64,000 nt of DNA from Limosilactobacillus sp. (GTDB taxonomy: Bacteria > Bacillota > Bacilli > Lactobacillales > Lactobacillaceae): the NCBI RefSeq assembly GCF_022482365.1, contig NZ_JAKVPE010000001.1, positions 2,222,176 to 2,286,175 of the forward strand, read 5' to 3'. This document shows, one piece after another, positions 7,758-16,251 of this stretch (position 1 is the stretch's first letter; each line of letters begins with the position of its first letter). The position numbers were made by a program, and so were the translations under genes. The notes beneath the pieces were generated by a model that saw nothing but the letters and a program-made list of their open reading frames with translations, did no database searches and was not told where the DNA came from.

Positions 7758-8837
7758 ATGACGAAGTACGAAAATGTGCGTAAGAGCATGATTGAATCAA
7801 TCACTTCGGGGCAGTACAAATCAGGCGATAAGCTGCCGACCGAATCGGTACTGATGAAGCAGTATGGAGTTAGTCGCTACACAATCCGGCGGGCCATGGG
7901 GGAGCTGGAAAACGAGCACTACATCTACAAAATTCAGGGTGGGGGAATGTACGTCGATGATTGGCAGGCCAATCGTCATCGCCAGGTCACCAATAAGATG
8001 ATCGGGATCGTAACGACCCACCTGGCGGACTACATTTTCCCCAGCATTATCAGCGGGATTGACCGGGCGATCTCGGGGCAGGGCTACTCCGTCCTGTTGA
8101 GCAACACCCACAATGACCACGATCAGGAGCGGCAGAGCCTGCAGCGAATGCTGGAGAGCAACGTCGACGGGCTGATTTTGGAACCGACCCAGAGCGCCTT
8201 GCCAAATCCCAACAAGGACCTCTATCAGCAGATTACCCAGTCCAACATCCCGGCGCTCTTTATCAACGCCCACTATGACGAATTGGGACTGCCCTATATC
8301 CAATTAAATGATCGTCACATCGAGTATCAGCTCACCAGCCTCCTCTTTAACAAGGGGCACAAGAACATCCTGGGGATCTTCCAGATCGATGACTTCCAGG
8401 GGGTAGAGCGGATGCGGGGCTTTATGGATGCCTACGCCCAGCATCCCGAATACTCGTACCTAAGCGACGTGGTCATGTATCAGTCGACCGACGACATGGC
8501 GAAGATCTTTAAGAAGACCGCCCGCCACCTGGAGGCCGAGGAACGGCCAACGGCAATTGTCTGCTACAACGACCAGCTGGCCATTCAAATCATGAATGTG
8601 GTTCGGTCGCTGGGCTTAAAGATTCCGGACGACGTCAGCATCGTGGGCTTCGATGACTACCTGCTGAGCAAGTACGTCACGCCGGGCTTGACGACGGCGG
8701 TCCACCCGAAGAACCGGATGGGGGTCGACGCCGGACGAATGATTCTCTCCATGATCGAGGGGAAAAAGGTGGAACCAATTGTCTACGATGCGGAAATCAT
8801 TGAACGCAATTCGGTTGCCAATTTAAATAACAAATAA
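7758..8837 (+). CDS. araR: Arabinose operon repressor AraR (GntR HTH + LacI-type effector domain)
   Basis: 359 residues. Residues 1-70 are a GntR winged helix (YENVRKSMIESITSGQYKSG, KLPTESVLMKQYGVSRYTIR). From about residue 80 a periplasmic-binding-like LacI/PurR effector domain follows (IGIVTTHLADYIFPSIISGI, DGLILEPTQSA, AIVCYNDQLAI, SIVGFDDYLLSKYVTPGLTT). This exact fusion defines AraR, which releases its operators when L-arabinose binds. Three matching operators in the window precede araB, the sugar porter gene and araA. The ATG at 7758 follows GGGAG at a slightly long spacing. The gene is monocistronic with strong terminators on both sides. Confidence 0.95.
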   Translation: MTKYENVRKSMIESITSGQYKSGDKLPTESVLMKQYGVSRYTIRRAMGELENEHYIYKIQGGGMYVDDWQANRHRQVTNKMIGIVTTHLADYIFPSIISGIDRAISGQGYSVLLSNTHNDHDQERQSLQRMLESNVDGLILEPTQSALPNPNKDLYQQITQSNIPALFINAHYDELGLPYIQLNDRHIEYQLTSLLFNKGHKNILGIFQIDDFQGVERMRGFMDAYAQHPEYSYLSDVVMYQSTDDMAKIFKKTARHLEAEERPTAIVCYNDQLAIQIMNVVRSLGLKIPDDVSIVGFDDYLLSKYVTPGLTTAVHPKNRMGVDAGRMILSMIEGKKVEPIVYDAEIIERNSVANLNNK

Positions 8838-8842
8838 AATCA

Positions 8843-8879
8843 GGTCGCGTCATAAAAGTTGTTATGACGCGACCTTTTT
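8843..8879 (+). terminator. Rho-independent terminator of araR
   Basis: GGTCGCGTCATAA and TTATGACGCGACC form a perfect 13-bp stem around AAGTTG, followed by TTTTT. Confidence 0.95.
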
Positions 8880-8973
8880 AATTTACCTGGTTTTAACGGT
8901 ATACTGCTCATATTCATGCTGATAAGTGACTGACTTAAAGTCGGAAAAAGCTAAATAAATTGTAACCGTTTTA

Positions 8974-9002
8974 TTGATTTATCCGGACGAATAGTTTATA
9001 GT
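8974..9002 (+). promoter_or_regulatory. Promoter of the sugar porter gene with AraR operator
   Basis: TTGATT (8974-8979), 17-bp spacer, TATAGT (8997-9002). ATTTATCCGGACGAAT at 8977-8992 is a diverged AraR box in the same position relative to the promoter as at araB. Confidence 0.75.
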
Positions 9003-9008
9003 ATAACT

Positions 9009-9022
9009 TGTAAGCGCTTAAG
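9009..9022 (+). promoter_or_regulatory. cre-like site downstream of the sugar porter promoter
   Basis: TGTAAGCGCTTAAG matches the left 12 positions of the CcpA cre consensus TGWAANCGNTNWCA and misses the last two. Located just after the transcription start, it would act as a roadblock for CcpA-mediated glucose repression. Confidence 0.5.
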
Positions 9023-9072
9023 AGATTTGTCACATGTGTCTGGTTGATTCAAGTATGTTAGAGGTGTAAAAA

Positions 9073-10437
9073 GTGAAAAAGACTTCAAACGGATTTATTT
9101 ACACTTTTGGTGCCTTGGGTGGTTTGCTCTTCGGTTACGATATTGCGTCAGTTTCCGGGGCCATCCTCTTTATCCAAAAGCAACTTCATTTAAACTCCTG
9201 GGAACAAGGGATGGTTGTTTCATCCGTTCTGATCGGTGCGATTATCGGTGCCCTCGGAACCAGTAAGTTCCTTGATAAGTATGGTCGTCGTAAGCTGTTG
9301 ATCTGGGCCGCCATTATCTTCACGATTGGTGCCCTCGGTTCTGGTTTCGCTCCTGAATACTGGACCCTGCTGGTTACCCGGATTATCCTGGGGATCGGTG
9401 TCGGGATCACATCTGCTTTGATTCCTGCCTACCTGCACGAATTGGCTCCAAAGAGCATGCACGGTGCGGTTGCCACGATGTTCCAGCTGATGGTTATGAT
9501 CGGGATTCTGTTAGCCTACATTCTGAACTACACGTTCCAAAGCATGTACACTGGTTGGCGTTGGATGTTAGGATTTGCTGCATTACCTGCAATTATCTTA
9601 TTCTTCGGTGCACTCTTCCTGCCAGAAAGTCCACGTTTCCTGGTTAAGATTGGTAAGTTGGATGATGCCCGGGCCGTTCTGATGAACACCAACAAGGGCA
9701 ATGTTGAAGCCGTTAACACGGCCATGACCGAAATTCAAGAATCTGCTCAACAAAAGCAGGGTGGTTGGAACGAACTGTTCAGTTCCGACGTTCGTCCTGC
9801 CCTGGTTACCGGACTTGGTGCCGCTATCTTCCAGCAGGTTATTGGTTCAAACTCAGTTATTTTCTACGCACCAACGATCTTCACTAAGGTTGGTTGGGGT
9901 GTTGCCGCCGCTCTGCTCGCCCACATCGGGATCGGGATTGTCAACGTTATCGTTACCGTTGTTGCCATGATGATGATGGACCACGTTGACCGGAAGAAGA
10001 TGCTGACGGTTGGTTCTTGTGGGATGGGTCTGTCACTCTTCGTGATGGCCGCCATCCTGAAGATGGACAGTGGTTCTCAAGCCGCTGCCTACGTCAGTGC
10101 CATTGCCCTGACCGTTTACATTGCCTTCTACGCATGTACTTGGGCCCCAATCACCTGGGTTTACATCGGTGAAGTCTTCCCATTGAACATCCGTGGTTTA
10201 GGGACCTCACTTTGTTCTGCTACCAACTGGTTAGCCGACATGGTTGTTTCCCTGACCTTCCCATCAATGCTGGCTGCATTTGACATTGACAACACCTTCA
10301 TCATTTATGGATGCATCTGTGTTCTTTCTATCTTCGTCATTCACCACTACTTCCTTGAAACTCGTGGTAAGTCCCTCGAAGAGATTGAAGCTACGATGCG
10401 GAAGATGACTGCTGCCAAGGCCGCAAAGAACAACTAA
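9073..10437 (+). CDS. araE: MFS sugar porter, probable L-arabinose:H+ symporter (AraE-like)
   Basis: 454 residues with about 12 membrane segments. Sugar-porter signatures are present: LFGYDIASVSGAI at the start, DKYGRRK between segments 2 and 3, PESPRFL in the central loop, QQVIGSNSVIFYAPTIF, and the C-terminal PLNIRGLGTSLCSATNWLAD with FLETRGKSLEEIE. The family transports monosaccharides (arabinose, xylose, galactose, glucose) with protons. The AraR operator and cre-like site upstream point to L-arabinose. The start is GTG at 9073 after GAGGTG. It is monocistronic; a hairpin at 10449 ends it. Codon use favours GGT, GTT and similar optimal codons, suggesting high expression. Confidence 0.9.
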   Translation: MKKTSNGFIYTFGALGGLLFGYDIASVSGAILFIQKQLHLNSWEQGMVVSSVLIGAIIGALGTSKFLDKYGRRKLLIWAAIIFTIGALGSGFAPEYWTLLVTRIILGIGVGITSALIPAYLHELAPKSMHGAVATMFQLMVMIGILLAYILNYTFQSMYTGWRWMLGFAALPAIILFFGALFLPESPRFLVKIGKLDDARAVLMNTNKGNVEAVNTAMTEIQESAQQKQGGWNELFSSDVRPALVTGLGAAIFQQVIGSNSVIFYAPTIFTKVGWGVAAALLAHIGIGIVNVIVTVVAMMMMDHVDRKKMLTVGSCGMGLSLFVMAAILKMDSGSQAAAYVSAIALTVYIAFYACTWAPITWVYIGEVFPLNIRGLGTSLCSATNWLADMVVSLTFPSMLAAFDIDNTFIIYGCICVLSIFVIHHYFLETRGKSLEEIEATMRKMTAAKAAKNN

Positions 10438-10446
10438 AAATGATGT

Positions 10447-10479
10447 AAAAGCCGTGACACCAGTGTCGCGGCTTCTTCA
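10447..10479 (+). terminator. Terminator of the sugar porter gene
   Basis: AAGCCGTGACAC (10449-10460) pairs with GTGTCGCGGCTT (10463-10474) with one G-U pair. The T tract is interrupted (CTTC), so some readthrough to araA is possible. Confidence 0.65.
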
Positions 10480-10512
10480 ATGAAATTATTCGCTCAAATC
10501 ATAAAATTGTTA

Positions 10513-10541
10513 TTGATTTATCCGTACAAATTACTTATACT
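10513..10541 (+). promoter_or_regulatory. araA promoter with AraR operator
   Basis: TTGATT (10513-10518), 17-bp spacer, TATACT (10536-10541). ATTTATCCGTACAAAT at 10516-10531 is an AraR box in the spacer. Confidence 0.8.
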
Positions 10542-10546
10542 TACAA

Positions 10547-10560
10547 TGTAAGCGATTTTA
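10547..10560 (+). promoter_or_regulatory. cre-like site downstream of the araA promoter
   Basis: TGTAAGCGATTTTA matches 13 of 14 positions of the cre consensus TGWAANCGNTNWCA, placed just after the expected transcription start. Confidence 0.65.
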
Positions 10561-10592
10561 ATAATAGCAATTAGCAAAGGAGATATTTGATT

Positions 10593-12017
10593 ATGTTAAA
10601 AACTCCAGAATATGAATTTTGGTTCGCTGTTGGTAGTCAATACCTTTACGGTGAAGATGCCTTAAAGCAGGTTGAAGCAGATGCTCGCAAGCTGGTTGAC
10701 GGCTTAAACGCCAGCGGCAAGCTGCCATACAAGGTTGTCTTCAAGCTGGTTGCCACCACTGCCGATGGCATCACTAAGTTCATGAAGGAAGTTAACTACA
10801 ACGACAAGGTTGCCGGTGTCATTACCTGGATGCACACCTTCTCCCCAGCCAAGAACTGGATCCGTGGGACGAAGCTTTTGCAAAAGCCACTCCTGCACCT
10901 GGCAACCCAGATGCTGGACCACATCCCATTCGACTCCATCGACATGGACTACATGAACCTGAACCAGTCCGCTCACGGTGACCGTGAATACGAGTACATG
11001 AACGCACGGCTTCACGTTCCTGACAAGATCGTCTACGGCTGGTGGAACGACCCAGAAGTTCAAGACGAAATTGCTGACTGGCAAAAGGTTGCCGTTGGTT
11101 ACGACATGAGCTTCGACATTAAGATCGCTCGTTTCGGTGACACCATGCGTGACGTTGCCGTTACGGAAGGTGACAAGGTTGCCGCTCAGATCAAGCTGGG
11201 CTGGACCGTTGACTACTGGCCGGTAAGTGAACTGGTTGACGTTGTGAACGCCGTCAGTGAAGAAGACATCGACGCTGAATACAAGAAGCTGGAAGAAAAG
11301 TACGACATGGTCGAAGGCGACAACGACCACGACAAGTACGTTCACTCCGTTCGTTACCAACTCCGTGAATACCTCGGTATCAAGAAGTTCTTGGACGACA
11401 AGGGCTACGACGCATTCACGACCAACTTCCAAGATCTGAAGGGTCTGGAACAGCTGCCAGGTCTGGCCGTTCAACTGCTGATGATCGACGGTTACGGCTT
11501 CGGTGCTGAAGGTGACTTCAAGTCCGCTGGTCTGTCCCGTCTGATGAAGATCATTGCCGAAAACAAGCAGACCGCCTTCATGGAAGACTACACCCTGGAC
11601 CTGCGTGCTGGTCACCAGGCTATCATGGGTTCCCACATGCTGGAAGTCGACCCAACCCTGGCATCCGACAAGCCGCGGGTTGAAGTTCACCCACTGGACA
11701 TCGGTGGCAAGGCTGACCCAGCACGGCTGGTCTTCACCGGTGCTGCCGGCAAGGGGATTGACATTACCCTGTCTTACTTCGACGACGGCTACAAGTTCAT
11801 CGCCTACGATGTTGATGCCACGACGCCAGAAGCAGAAATGCCAAAGCTGCCAGTTGCTAAGCAGATGTGGACGCCAACTGCCGGCCTGGCTAAGGGTGCC
11901 AAGGAATGGATGCACGCTGGTGGTGGTCACCACACTGTTCTGTCCCTCAACCTGACGATGGACCAGATGAAGACGCTGGCCAAGCTGTTCGGCATCGAAT
12001 TAGTAGTTTGTGACTAA
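10593..12017 (+). CDS. araA: L-arabinose isomerase
   Basis: 474 residues from ATG 10593, which has AAAGGAGAT at proper spacing; an in-frame TTG at 10587 is too close to that site. The protein starts [14 protein letters not shown] and carries [12 protein letters not shown], the metal-binding region around [20 protein letters not shown] with its His, and HHTVLSLNL near the end, all typical of AraA. It converts L-arabinose to L-ribulose and needs Mn2+ in this family. It is transcribed alone under AraR and probable CcpA control. Extremely biased codon use (GTT, GGT, AAC, GAC) indicates high expression. Confidence 0.97.
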   Translation: MLKTPEYEFWFAVGSQYLYGEDALKQVEADARKLVDGLNASGKLPYKVVFKLVATTADGITKFMKEVNYNDKVAGVITWMHTFSPAKNWIRGTKLLQKPLLHLATQMLDHIPFDSIDMDYMNLNQSAHGDREYEYMNARLHVPDKIVYGWWNDPEVQDEIADWQKVAVGYDMSFDIKIARFGDTMRDVAVTEGDKVAAQIKLGWTVDYWPVSELVDVVNAVSEEDIDAEYKKLEEKYDMVEGDNDHDKYVHSVRYQLREYLGIKKFLDDKGYDAFTTNFQDLKGLEQLPGLAVQLLMIDGYGFGAEGDFKSAGLSRLMKIIAENKQTAFMEDYTLDLRAGHQAIMGSHMLEVDPTLASDKPRVEVHPLDIGGKADPARLVFTGAAGKGIDITLSYFDDGYKFIAYDVDATTPEAEMPKLPVAKQMWTPTAGLAKGAKEWMHAGGGHHTVLSLNLTMDQMKTLAKLFGIELVVCD

Positions 12018-12106
12018 TAATCGGGTGACAATTCGCCAATCCTGAGACGGGGGATCATAATTGCTCCCACGAGATTACGTAGATTAAATCAGAGGAGGAC
12101 TTTACC

Positions 12107-12433
12107 TTGAAACTACATAGATTAGCGCCAGTGAAAACTGACAAAATGGACACCAACACGATTTACTATCGGCGGTGGACCAAGTTTGAAAAGGTATTTT
12201 CAGTTGTTGGCCTCCTGATCCTCTTTACGGGGGTTGGCATTGTTTCCGATATCATCGTGGTGGGAATGTATCTCTACTGCATTGACAAGGTTGATGTTTC
12301 ACCAGTTGGTGAGCCCAAGAAGCGGCTCTTGATTAAGAAGAGCGAATGGGATCACTACCGGCGTGAACACGGGATCGATTACTGGCATCAACATCAGCCG
12401 GCTAAGGTCAAAGCAATGGTACTGAACCACTAA
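12107..12433 (+). CDS. Small membrane protein of unknown function
   Basis: 108 residues from a TTG start preceded by GAGGAGG. It has a hydrophobic stretch at about residues 29-58 (VFSVVGLLILFTGVGIVSDI, IVVGMYLYCI), probably one or two membrane segments, then a basic soluble tail (KKRLLIKKSEWDHYRREHG). I do not recognise the family. It starts 89 bp after araA without a convincing terminator between, so it may be transcribed by readthrough from araA. A strong terminator lies at 12540. Confidence 0.65.
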   Translation: MKLHRLAPVKTDKMDTNTIYYRRWTKFEKVFSVVGLLILFTGVGIVSDIIVVGMYLYCIDKVDVSPVGEPKKRLLIKKSEWDHYRREHGIDYWHQHQPAKVKAMVLNH

Positions 12434-12539
12434 TCAATAAGTGCTCCAAAAGTGTATTCCCTTTATGAATGTAAGTTAAATGGGCTGGTGGCTGCTGTCT
12501 AGGCCCCGCCTATTCCAATCAATCTATAACAACTCCGAA

Positions 12540-12590
12540 CCGGGCCGCCTGTGCACATGACTCCAATGCACAGGTGGCTCGGCTTTTTAG
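12540..12590 (+). terminator. Rho-independent terminator
   Basis: CCGGGCCGCCTGTGCA pairs with TGCACAGGTGGCTCGG around about 12 nt, with mismatch/wobble, followed by CTTTTTAG. It probably ends the araA/small membrane protein transcript. The preceding 12434-12539 shows no gene. Confidence 0.85.
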
Positions 12591-12601
12591 TAGAAAACAG
12601 A

Positions 12602-12636
12602 AAAAAGCGACTGAGCAATAATTACCTAGTCGCTTT
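12602..12636 (-). terminator. Terminator of the aldo/keto reductase gene
   Basis: AAAGCGACT (12604-12612) pairs with AGTCGCTTT (12628-12636). On the minus strand the hairpin is followed by a run of six Ts. It is about 50 bp past the reductase stop. Confidence 0.75.
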
Positions 12637-12686
12637 AATGTTAGATCACTATAAGTGTCGCAGCGCGGTAGCTTCCGGACGCCTTT

Positions 12687-13529
12687 TTACCACTTCTTAT
12701 TGTATTCGTAGACTAGGGCCGGTTCCTTACCGAAGCGGTGGAACTGGTTGAGAGCGTCGATTTGCTGCATTTCCGCATCGGTCAACGCAAAGTCGTAGAT
12801 TGCCAGGTTCTGCCTGATCCGGGCTTCGTGGACCGACTTGGGGATAAAGGCCACCCCGTTTTGCAGGTGCCAACGCAAGATTACCTGGGCGCTGGACTTG
12901 TGGTGGGCCCGGCCGATTGCGGTCAGGACCGGGTCGTCCAGGATCTTTCCCCGGCCCAGGGGACTCCACGCCTGGGTGACGATCTGGTGATCACGGTCGA
13001 ACTTGAGCAGGGGCTTTTGGTTGAGCAGGGGATGGCACTCAATCTGGTTGAGCACCGGCATCTCGTGGGCCTGGGTGGCCAGGTACTGGAGGTGGATCTG
13101 CTGGTAGTTGCTGACCCCAATCGACCGGGTCAGCCCGGCCTTTTTCAGGTCTTCGAGGGCGCGCCAGGTCTCGAAGAAGTACTTTTCGGTCGGCCAGTGG
13201 ATCAGGAGCAGGTTAACCGCGTCAAGTTGTAATTTGCTGAGGGAATTCTTAACCGAGTCAATCGTTTTCTGGTAGCCCTGGTTGACTTCGGCCACCTTGG
13301 TCGTCACAAACAGCTGGTCCCGTGAAACGCCTAGCTGGTGGAGGGCCACCCCAACCTCAGCCTCGTTCTTGTAGAGCTGAGCCGTGTCAAAGAGGCGATA
13401 ACCGGCCTCATAAGCGGCTCTGATCGCCGCGTTCATGGTCTCCTGGCCGTGGACTTTGTAGAGGCCAAAACCCTCCTGGGGGATCTGCTGGCCATCGGCG
13501 AGGGTGAGCAGCGGAATTGAATTTTCCAT
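12687..13529 (-). CDS. Aldo/keto reductase
   Basis: 280 residues, a compact AKR TIM barrel. The catalytic tetrad is visible: Asp48 and Tyr53 in LFDTAQLYKNE, Lys78 in VTTKV, His111 in LLLIHWP. The NADPH-binding C-terminal segment IPKSVHEARIRQN is present. Such enzymes (YvgN/2,5-diketo-gluconate reductase-like) reduce aldehydes such as methylglyoxal; the physiological substrate is not shown by the sequence. It is a single gene between two terminators, with AAGGAGAAG upstream of the ATG. Confidence 0.93.
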   Translation of the reverse strand: MENSIPLLTLADGQQIPQEGFGLYKVHGQETMNAAIRAAYEAGYRLFDTAQLYKNEAEVGVALHQLGVSRDQLFVTTKVAEVNQGYQKTIDSVKNSLSKLQLDAVNLLLIHWPTEKYFFETWRALEDLKKAGLTRSIGVSNYQQIHLQYLATQAHEMPVLNQIECHPLLNQKPLLKFDRDHQIVTQAWSPLGRGKILDDPVLTAIGRAHHKSSAQVILRWHLQNGVAFIPKSVHEARIRQNLAIYDFALTDAEMQQIDALNQFHRFGKEPALVYEYNKKW

Positions 13530-13565
13530 TAAATCTTCTCCTTTAATCCTGACTTAAACCATCTT

Positions 13566-13611
13566 AAAAATGCTCCACAATCAGCGCGGTGCCAAATCAT
13601 GGGGCATTTTT
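13566..13611. terminator. Bidirectional hairpin between uspA-like gene and aldo/keto reductase
   Basis: AAAAATGCTCCA pairs with TGGGGCATTTTT (one G-U pair). It is T-rich in both directions; on the minus strand it terminates the UspA-like gene. Confidence 0.75.
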
Positions 13612-13628
13612 AGAAGTGAGAAATTATT

Positions 13629-14126
13629 TTATTTCTTGTTATTGTTCTTCTTCTTTGGATTTTCGATCGGCTTGTTGTCGAGGTCGGTCCGGACAACCAG
13701 GACGTCACAAACGGCCATCCGGGTAACGTATTCGGTAACGGAACCAATCAAAATCCGTTCAACGGCGTTCAAACCAGTGGCACCAATCATGATCAGGTCA
13801 GCGTTCATTTCCTTTGGAACGTCACGGGCGATGATGGTCTTTGGCGCACCGTACTCGATGGAGTAGCTGACGTTTTCAACGCCGTCCTTCTTGGCGTATT
13901 CGATGTACTTATCGAGCGTCTTCTTAGCAGTGTCGGTAACCTGTTCAACCATTGACGTGTCAAAGCTTGAGATGTTTTGGAAAGCCCGGGTATCAACGAC
14001 GTGCAGCAGACGAAGCTCAGCGTCAGATCCGTTCCGCTTAGTAACGGCAACGGCCTTCTTGAAGGCTAATTCAGCTTCGGCGGATCCATCAACTGGAACC
14101 AAAATGTGTTTATATTCTTGTGCCAT
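13629..14126 (-). CDS. Universal stress protein, UspA family
   Basis: 165 residues. It starts YKHILVPVDGSAEAELAFKK and has the ATP-binding signature MIGATGLNAVERILIGSVTEY (G-2x-G-9x-G-S/T type) near residues 119-140. UspA proteins bind ATP and are induced by stress or growth arrest; the molecular function is poorly defined. The C-terminus is unusually basic and Asn/Lys rich (PKKKNNNKK). GGAGG precedes the ATG. It is monocistronic. Confidence 0.93.
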   Translation of the reverse strand: MAQEYKHILVPVDGSAEAELAFKKAVAVTKRNGSDAELRLLHVVDTRAFQNISSFDTSMVEQVTDTAKKTLDKYIEYAKKDGVENVSYSIEYGAPKTIIARDVPKEMNADLIMIGATGLNAVERILIGSVTEYVTRMAVCDVLVVRTDLDNKPIENPKKKNNNKK

Positions 14127-14193
14127 ATTTACTGCCTCCTCATAATCCTTTTACCTTATTATACACTTTCTAAAGAATCGGCGTAAAGCATCC

Positions 14194-14487
14194 TCAGTGA
14201 TTCTTTGCCCGGAATTCACTGGTGATTGAGAAGGCCATCTGGGTTTCCAAAATACAGCCGAGGACGACCATGATGACAATGAAGGCGATCGAGTTGGTCC
14301 AGGCGGCCACGAGGGTGATCAGGCCGAGGACGGTCATGATCACGCCCCAGATCTGGAGCTGACGGTGAACAAAACTGCTGGCATTGGGGTCGAAGATCAT
14401 GAAGGCCTTGTGGAGGTGGGTCAAGAAGTAGACCCCTTCGAAGAGGGCGATCAGGGCGAAGAGGGTGACGAAGATTGATAAGAGCAT
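14194..14487 (-). CDS. Small multi-spanning membrane protein of unknown function
   Basis: 97 residues from the ATG at 14487, chosen because AAAGGAA is 9 bp upstream; the ATG at 14496 touches the ribosome binding site. Three to four hydrophobic segments (LLSIFVTLFALIALFEGVYF, WGVIMTVLGLITLVAAW, IAFIVIMVVLGCILETQMAF). Similar small proteins are common in lactobacilli without known function. It is cleanly separated from uspA by 67 bp. Confidence 0.7.
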   Translation of the reverse strand: MLLSIFVTLFALIALFEGVYFLTHLHKAFMIFDPNASSFVHRQLQIWGVIMTVLGLITLVAAWTNSIAFIVIMVVLGCILETQMAFSITSEFRAKNH

Positions 14488-14516
14488 GGTATTCATTTCC
14501 TTTTAGTATAAAAATA

Positions 14517-14712
14517 GGCGGTGGGACAGAACTCGCTTGCGAGTTCGTCTTCCCACCCCCGCGAGGCCGGCTAGGTGTTCCGACGCGAAGCTAGCCTATC
14601 TGGCGGGCGTTGATTTATCAACGTTCGGACTAGCTTCGCGTCGCAGCCGGCTACCGCGCTGTAGAATTTATAGCTATATAACAGCAAAGAGGCTGGGTTA
14701 ATTCCCAGCCTC
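14517..14712. repeat. Structured intergenic repeat, copy 1
   Basis: 196 bp sharing most of its sequence with 18578-18739. Elements in order: a nested hairpin (GCGGTGGGA...TCCCACC enclosing ACTCGC/GCGAGT), a long arm (GCCGGCTA...AGCCGGC, CGACGCGAAGCTAG/CTAGCTTCGCGTCG) capped by CGTTGATTTATCAACG, the conserved stretch TTTATAGCTATATAACAGC, and a terminal hairpin GAGGCTGGG/CCCAGCCTC. Copy 1 has a 34-nt longer arm than copy 2. With the RNA candidate below, it fills the 459-bp gap 14488-14946. Confidence 0.85.
14689..14712 (-). terminator. Terminal hairpin of repeat copy 1, probable terminator of the 6S-like RNA
   Basis: GAGGCTGGG and CCCAGCCTC form a perfect 9-bp stem. Read on the minus strand it is followed by TTTGCTG, only a short T run. 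Confidence 0.5.
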
Positions 14713-14904
14713 CGCTATGTACGAAAACTCCGTTGGTGCCGTTAATTGTCATTCAGTGTTGACCTGTGTGTAAGACAGGTGGGACACGGCTGTCTAATCG
14801 TCAACTACCAAGTGAAAAGGCATGTTGTTGAAAAAACAAGGCGCTAGTCCCAAAGTAAAAAGACTGTAAGGCAAACCTGCGTTTAGACAACGCGTACACT
14901 ACAG
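14713..14904 (-). ncRNA. Putative 6S RNA (ssrS) next to rarA
   Basis: No ORF fits this stretch. On the minus strand TTGATG (14939-14934), a 17-bp spacer and TATATG (14916-14911) predict a start near 14904, and the hairpin at 14689-14712 predicts the 3' end, giving about 190-215 nt. The ends can pair (TGTACG...CGTTG near the 5' end with CAACG...CGTACA near the 3' end, then GGTTTGCC with GGCACC), and a GTTGAC/GTCAAC stem closes an apical part. A long rod with a central bubble and proximity to rarA fit Firmicutes 6S RNA. I could not align it to a reference, so the family call is tentative. Confidence 0.5.
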
Positions 14905-14946
14905 AATTTTCATATATATGTTAGCATTTTTTGCATCAATAGGCAA

Positions 14947-16251
14947 TCATTTATCCGGATGACGTTGGCCGTGCAGGGCGCCTCGCTGGGCGTTACGCAG
15001 CTGCCAGTATTGTCGGTTAAGGGCCGTCTCGAAGGCACCGTTTCGCTTCGGGTGGAAGTACTGGGCATCCTTGATCCGGTCGGGCAGGTACTGCTGGGCA
15101 ACCCAGTCCTGGGGATAGTCATGCGGGTAAGCGTAGTCGGTTCCGTGACCGAGCTTGGCCGCCCCCTTGTAGTGGGCATCCTTGAGGTGGTCAGGGACTT
15201 CGCCGTAGCCGCCCTGCTTAACGGCCGCGATGGCGGAATCGATCGCCTCAATCCCGGAATTGGACTTGGGTGAAAGGCAGAGCTCAATCACCGCGTCCGC
15301 CAGGGGAATCCGCGCCTCGGGGAAGCCCACCTGCTGGGCGGCCTGGACCGCGGTGACGGCACGCTGGGCGGCCGGCATGTTGGCTAATCCGACGTCCTCG
15401 TAAGCAATGACCATCAGCCGCCGGGCAATGCTGGGCAAGTCGCCGGCTTCGACCAGGCGGGCCAGGTAGTGGAGGGCGGCGTCGGTATCGGAGCCACGGA
15501 TTGACTTTTGAAAGGCCGAAATGACGTCGTAGTGGGCGTCACCGTCCTTGTCCGCTCCGAGGGCCTTCTTCTGAACACTCTCCTCGATGATCGGCAGGGT
15601 CAGGTGAATCTTGCCGTCCTCAGCCGGGTCGGTTGACTTGGCCGCCAACTCCAGCCCGTTGAGCGCGCTGCGCAGGTCGCCATTTGTGGCGGTGGCCAGT
15701 TGCTCTTCGGCCGCCGGATCCAGCACGATTGCCAATTTGCCTAAGCCACGCTCCTTATCCGTCAGGGCCCGCTGGATGGCGGTCTTGATGTCGTCTGCGG
15801 TCAGGGGGTGGACCGGGAAGATCTGGGTTCGGCTGCGGATGGCGGGGTTGATGCTGATGTAGGGATTTTCGGTGGTGGCCCCGATTAGGATGATTCGACC
15901 ACTCTCGAGGTGGGGGAGGAGAAAGTCCTGCTTGGCCTTGTCGAGCCGGTGGATTTCATCGAGCAGCAGGATGACCGTGCCGCTCATCTTGGCCTCCTCT
16001 ACTACGACCTGGAGATCCTTCTTGGTGTCAGTAGCGGCGTTGAGCTTGCGGAAGGCATACTTGGTCGAACCGGCGATGGCACTGGCGATGCTGGTCTTTC
16101 CGGTGCCTGGCGGTCCATAGAGGATCATCGACGAGAGCATCTTGGCCTTGACCATCCGGTTGATGATCTTGCCCGGGCCAACCAGGTGCTGCTGGCCGAC
16201 GACCTCCTCGAGCGTGCGGGGCCGCATACGGTAGGCGAGGGGCTGCTGCAT
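14947..16251 (-). CDS. rarA: Replication-associated recombination protein A (RarA/MgsA), AAA ATPase
   Basis: 434 residues. It starts [20 protein letters not shown]. Walker A is GPPGTGKTS (from residue 46), Walker B is [11 protein letters not shown], and sensor region [20 protein letters not shown] follows. The C-terminal tetramerisation domain ([20 protein letters not shown], ...[17 protein letters not shown]) is complete. RarA acts at stalled forks and gaps, interacting with SSB. It overlaps the upstream DUF1694 gene by 1 bp, so the two are cotranscribed. Confidence 0.96.
   Translation of the reverse strand: MQQPLAYRMRPRTLEEVVGQQHLVGPGKIINRMVKAKMLSSMILYGPPGTGKTSIASAIAGSTKYAFRKLNAATDTKKDLQVVVEEAKMSGTVILLLDEIHRLDKAKQDFLLPHLESGRIILIGATTENPYISINPAIRSRTQIFPVHPLTADDIKTAIQRALTDKERGLGKLAIVLDPAAEEQLATATNGDLRSALNGLELAAKSTDPAEDGKIHLTLPIIEESVQKKALGADKDGDAHYDVISAFQKSIRGSDTDAALHYLARLVEAGDLPSIARRLMVIAYEDVGLANMPAAQRAVTAVQAAQQVGFPEARIPLADAVIELCLSPKSNSGIEAIDSAIAAVKQGGYGEVPDHLKDAHYKGAAKLGHGTDYAYPHDYPQDWVAQQYLPDRIKDAQYFHPKRNGAFETALNRQYWQLRNAQRGALHGQRHPDK

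Noticed and set aside
10704-11933. 409-codon antisense frame inside araA
   Set aside because: Shadow of the strongly biased codon use of araA; Val/Gly/His-rich nonsense product and no ribosome binding site.
14713-14946. tmRNA or RNase P RNA in the rarA-adjacent gap
   Set aside because: Too short (about 190 nt), no Ala-tRNA-like end or tag-peptide frame, and no RNase P core motifs.
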